A stretch of 64,000 bases of DNA. It comes from Spodoptera frugiperda (taxonomy: Eukaryota; Arthropoda; Insecta; Lepidoptera; Noctuidae). The DNA is taken from positions 5,825,501 to 5,889,500 of the forward strand of contig NC_064235.1 of NCBI RefSeq assembly GCF_023101765.2, in the 5' to 3' direction. The position numbers and the translations under genes are program-made. The notes beneath the pieces are model-generated. The model did no database searches. It saw only the letters and a list, made by a program, of their open reading frames with translations, and was not told the origin of the DNA. Positions 54,801-57,800 of this stretch are shown here, piece after piece. Position 1 is the stretch's first letter. Each line of letters begins with the position of its first letter.

Positions 54801-57800
54801 ATCAGCGGCGCCTCTCGGTAAAGGCATAGGACGAGCGAAGGGCCACTCCGATAAAGACATGAGGAGTTACATGCAGAAACGGACAAGTTCCAGAGAGGTA
54901 AGAGTGACTTGTTAGAGTAGATAACTAAAATAGTAGATAGTAGAGTGGTCTCGGGATATCGGGTAAGGAGTCTCGGGTTCGATTCCCGGGTCGGGCAAAA
55001 TATTACTGGGCTTCTTTCGGTTTTTCGAAAATTTCTCAGTAGTATCACGGACACGGAGACGACACGGAAACGGAATCTGGAATTGTGTCCAGCATATGGC
55101 AATAGGACTTATAACACTAATGGGGAAAAGTGGGTACATATTCTACAGTGGCATTACGTGCAGTAATGTGCACCTCTGCCTACCGGGTCTACCTTTATTA
55201 GTAGAATTTTTTTGGTCATAATTTTATTTTGCATAACAACGCATGGCAGAAACTTCATTTCGCAGAAAATCATTTGGTATACCATCATTTGCAATACATT
55301 AAAAACGCATAATTTTGTAAGTCAGAATCATCTTTAGGCATAAATTGATACGCATATTAATTGAAAGGTAGAACCATCATATTGCAGAATATTCACTGTT
55401 AGAATCGTCTTCTGGCATAAATTTCATAACCATAATAAATAAAAAGTAGAACCATCATATCTCAGAATGTTCACAGTTAGAATCGTCTTTTGGCATACTT
55501 TTAATATCTATAATTATTGAAAGACTCATCTATCACGCAAGCATGCAGCATGCAAGCAGGCATGCAGCAAGCAAGCAAGCAAGCAGCATGCAAGCAAGCA
55601 TGCAGCATGCAAGCAAGCAAGCAGCATGCAAGCAAGCAAGCAGCATGCAGCATGCAAGCAAGCAAGCAGCATGCAAGCAAGCAAGCAGCATGCAAGCAAG
55701 CATGCAGCAAGCAAACAGCATGCAAGCAAGCATGGTTTCCGTCACGGCTCCGGCGCTGCGGGGCTCCGGCGGCCCCACGCGCGCTTATCGTCGCAGGCGG
55801 CTTTCGCTCACCACCGCAGCTTCGGCTTGTTGGCCGGCTTCGCCGGCCAGCCTCAGCCGCGGCGGCTCGCTCTTAGCCGCCTGCTCCTCAGCCCGCGGGC
55901 CGCCTCGCCCCTCCGCGCCTATGCGATTTTAAATTGCACTCTAGGGGTAGGGCAAATAAGACTAAGTGCAGTCGGTTTTGCAGCGATTCGGTTCTTCGAT
56001 CTTCTTAATATGCCAAGTGAAATTATGCCAAACAATCGTCGCTCTAAATAAACGTTATGTGAAACAAAATTATGCAAAATTAAGCTTTGCCAAACGTAAT
56101 TATGCCGAATAAATTTCTACCATCTTAAAAGTATGCCTTTGTAAATTCGGACATATATTAAACATTCGGCAAAACAATAATTATATTAAACAATTTTTAT
56201 GCCATATGTATATTCGTTTAAAGAAGATTCTGCCAGGTGTGTTATGCCAAACAAATTTCGGAGCATTAAAATTCTGCCAGATAGAGGGAACCCCTGCCTA
56301 CCCCTTCGGGGTTAAAAGGCGTGACGTTGCATAATATAAAAGTAAAAGACTTCTGAAATCTTCACGATGATGCTCACGATTATTGACGCTCACGACCATA
56401 ACCTCAACTTCTATTCCTTTAAACAGCATGATCTTCAATACCTGTTCCATTCTCACCAGGTCCACTCTGAAGGTGAAACAGGAGGAGCCAGCATGTCGGC
56501 TGGAGCGGAGGCCCTAGCAGCGCAAGTAGCCAGGTTCAAGAGACTCTCGTTACGGAAACTCAGGGCGTGGCGATCCTGAGTGTGGCAGGTAAATTACTTT
56601 TTACTACACAACACAAACTCAGTAGCAGTGCGACAATCGCCGCGTCGTGTGTCGCAGAATGCTGCTTATGAATATGAGCCTCTAGCATGGCTTGAAACTA
56701 GTCGAGTTCCTCGTCAAAACATTACGTGAGTAAGCCGATAACATAATAATTAATTTGACTACACAGTTAGCTGGGCAGCTGGCTGCCGTGCAACGGGTAC
56801 TGAGTTTGATTCCCGCACGGAGCAACTCTGTGTGATCCACAAATTGTTGTTTCGGATCTGGGTGTCATGTGTATGTGAACTTGTATGTTGGTAAACGCAC
56901 CCACGACACAGGAGAAAAAGCTAGTGTGGGGCAAAGTTTTTTTTTAAAAAAATTACGTATTTTACATGAGATAATATAAATTGTGGGAGAACCATGCTTC
57001 GGCACGAATGAGCCGGCTCGACCGGAGTGATACCACGACCACGGCCGCACAGAAAACCGACGTGGAACAACGCTTGCGTTGTGTGTCAATTACCCCCCTT
57101 CCCAATCTTCTCAATCCCCGATTTCCCAACAACCTCTAGTAATGCACTTGTAACGCCTCTAGTGTTTCGATTGCTTACCATCAAGTAGTCATTTACCAGC
57201 TTTTTAAGAATTTAAGAATTGTTGCTTATCCTTTTAATGCATTCCAGTAAAATAATTAATGTAAGATCATTTATTAATCATGGTTTGTCTCGTTCTAGGT
57301 CTTCCGGCGGCTAGGCACCCGCTTAGCCAACCACAGAGCCTCCTTATCATCAGAACTTGGCTCTCTGTGGGACTTCATCAGAATAGATCGGGACAGACGG
57401 CGCTCCGCCCCATCAGCTTCCACCTACGAAGCGATACACACCGACACGAGATCCCCTGTACGTCTAGCAAGGGATCTTCTCCAAGTGATCCAAGAAACAG
57501 TCTTCTCTAAGAAGTTCGAAGAGTCTCCTAAACGCTGCCCTCTTGTTAAAGAAGAATCTGACCTCAGCTCCGACGGAGAAGAAGGCACAGAGAGAAGAAT
57601 AGCTAATCTAATCGACTTCTTCTTTACAATAGTCAAAAGCCAGAGAGGAGAAAGAAAGGGCAGTGGAGGGAGCTGCTTTAAAAGCGAAGTTACTCCTGAA
57701 GAAACTAAAGAATTTATTCCTAGTAAGATGAATACTGAATTAGAAGCTAAAATGGAGACTTTGATGGACTTCTTAGCGACTACAGGGTGTATGGAGAAGG

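Larger units (their letters stand above)
55185..56293. mobile_element. 1.1-kb non-autonomous insertion with 9-bp TSD, inside a SINE B copy
   Basis: CTGCCTACC occurs at 55176-55184 and 56294-56302; joining the flanks rebuilds the SINE B end. The termini are imperfectly inverted (GGGTCTACC... and ...GAGGGAACCC). The left arm is dense in GCAGAA/GGCATAA words, the right arm in their complements TTATGCC/TTCTGCC. The middle has a CAAG-type array and a GC-rich block. A 9-bp duplication suits Mutator-like elements, but no transposase is present. Confidence 0.78.
54943..56332 (+). mobile_element. SINE B copy interrupted by the 1.1-kb insertion
   Basis: Head with GGTTCGATTCCCGGGTCGGG at 54977 onward, body to CTGCCTACC (55184), resuming at 56294 with CTTCGGGGTTAAAAGGCGTG. 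Confidence 0.85.

Noticed and set aside
55501..56051. Several overlapping long ORFs on both strands
   Set aside because: They lie in the CAAG-type array and GC-rich core, where stops are missing by composition. The peptides are simple ACLLAC or QASKQ repeats.
56577..56579. TGA read as selenocysteine
   Set aside because: No reason for Sec in this tail and no SECIS-like stem noticed; exon skipping explains the frame more simply.
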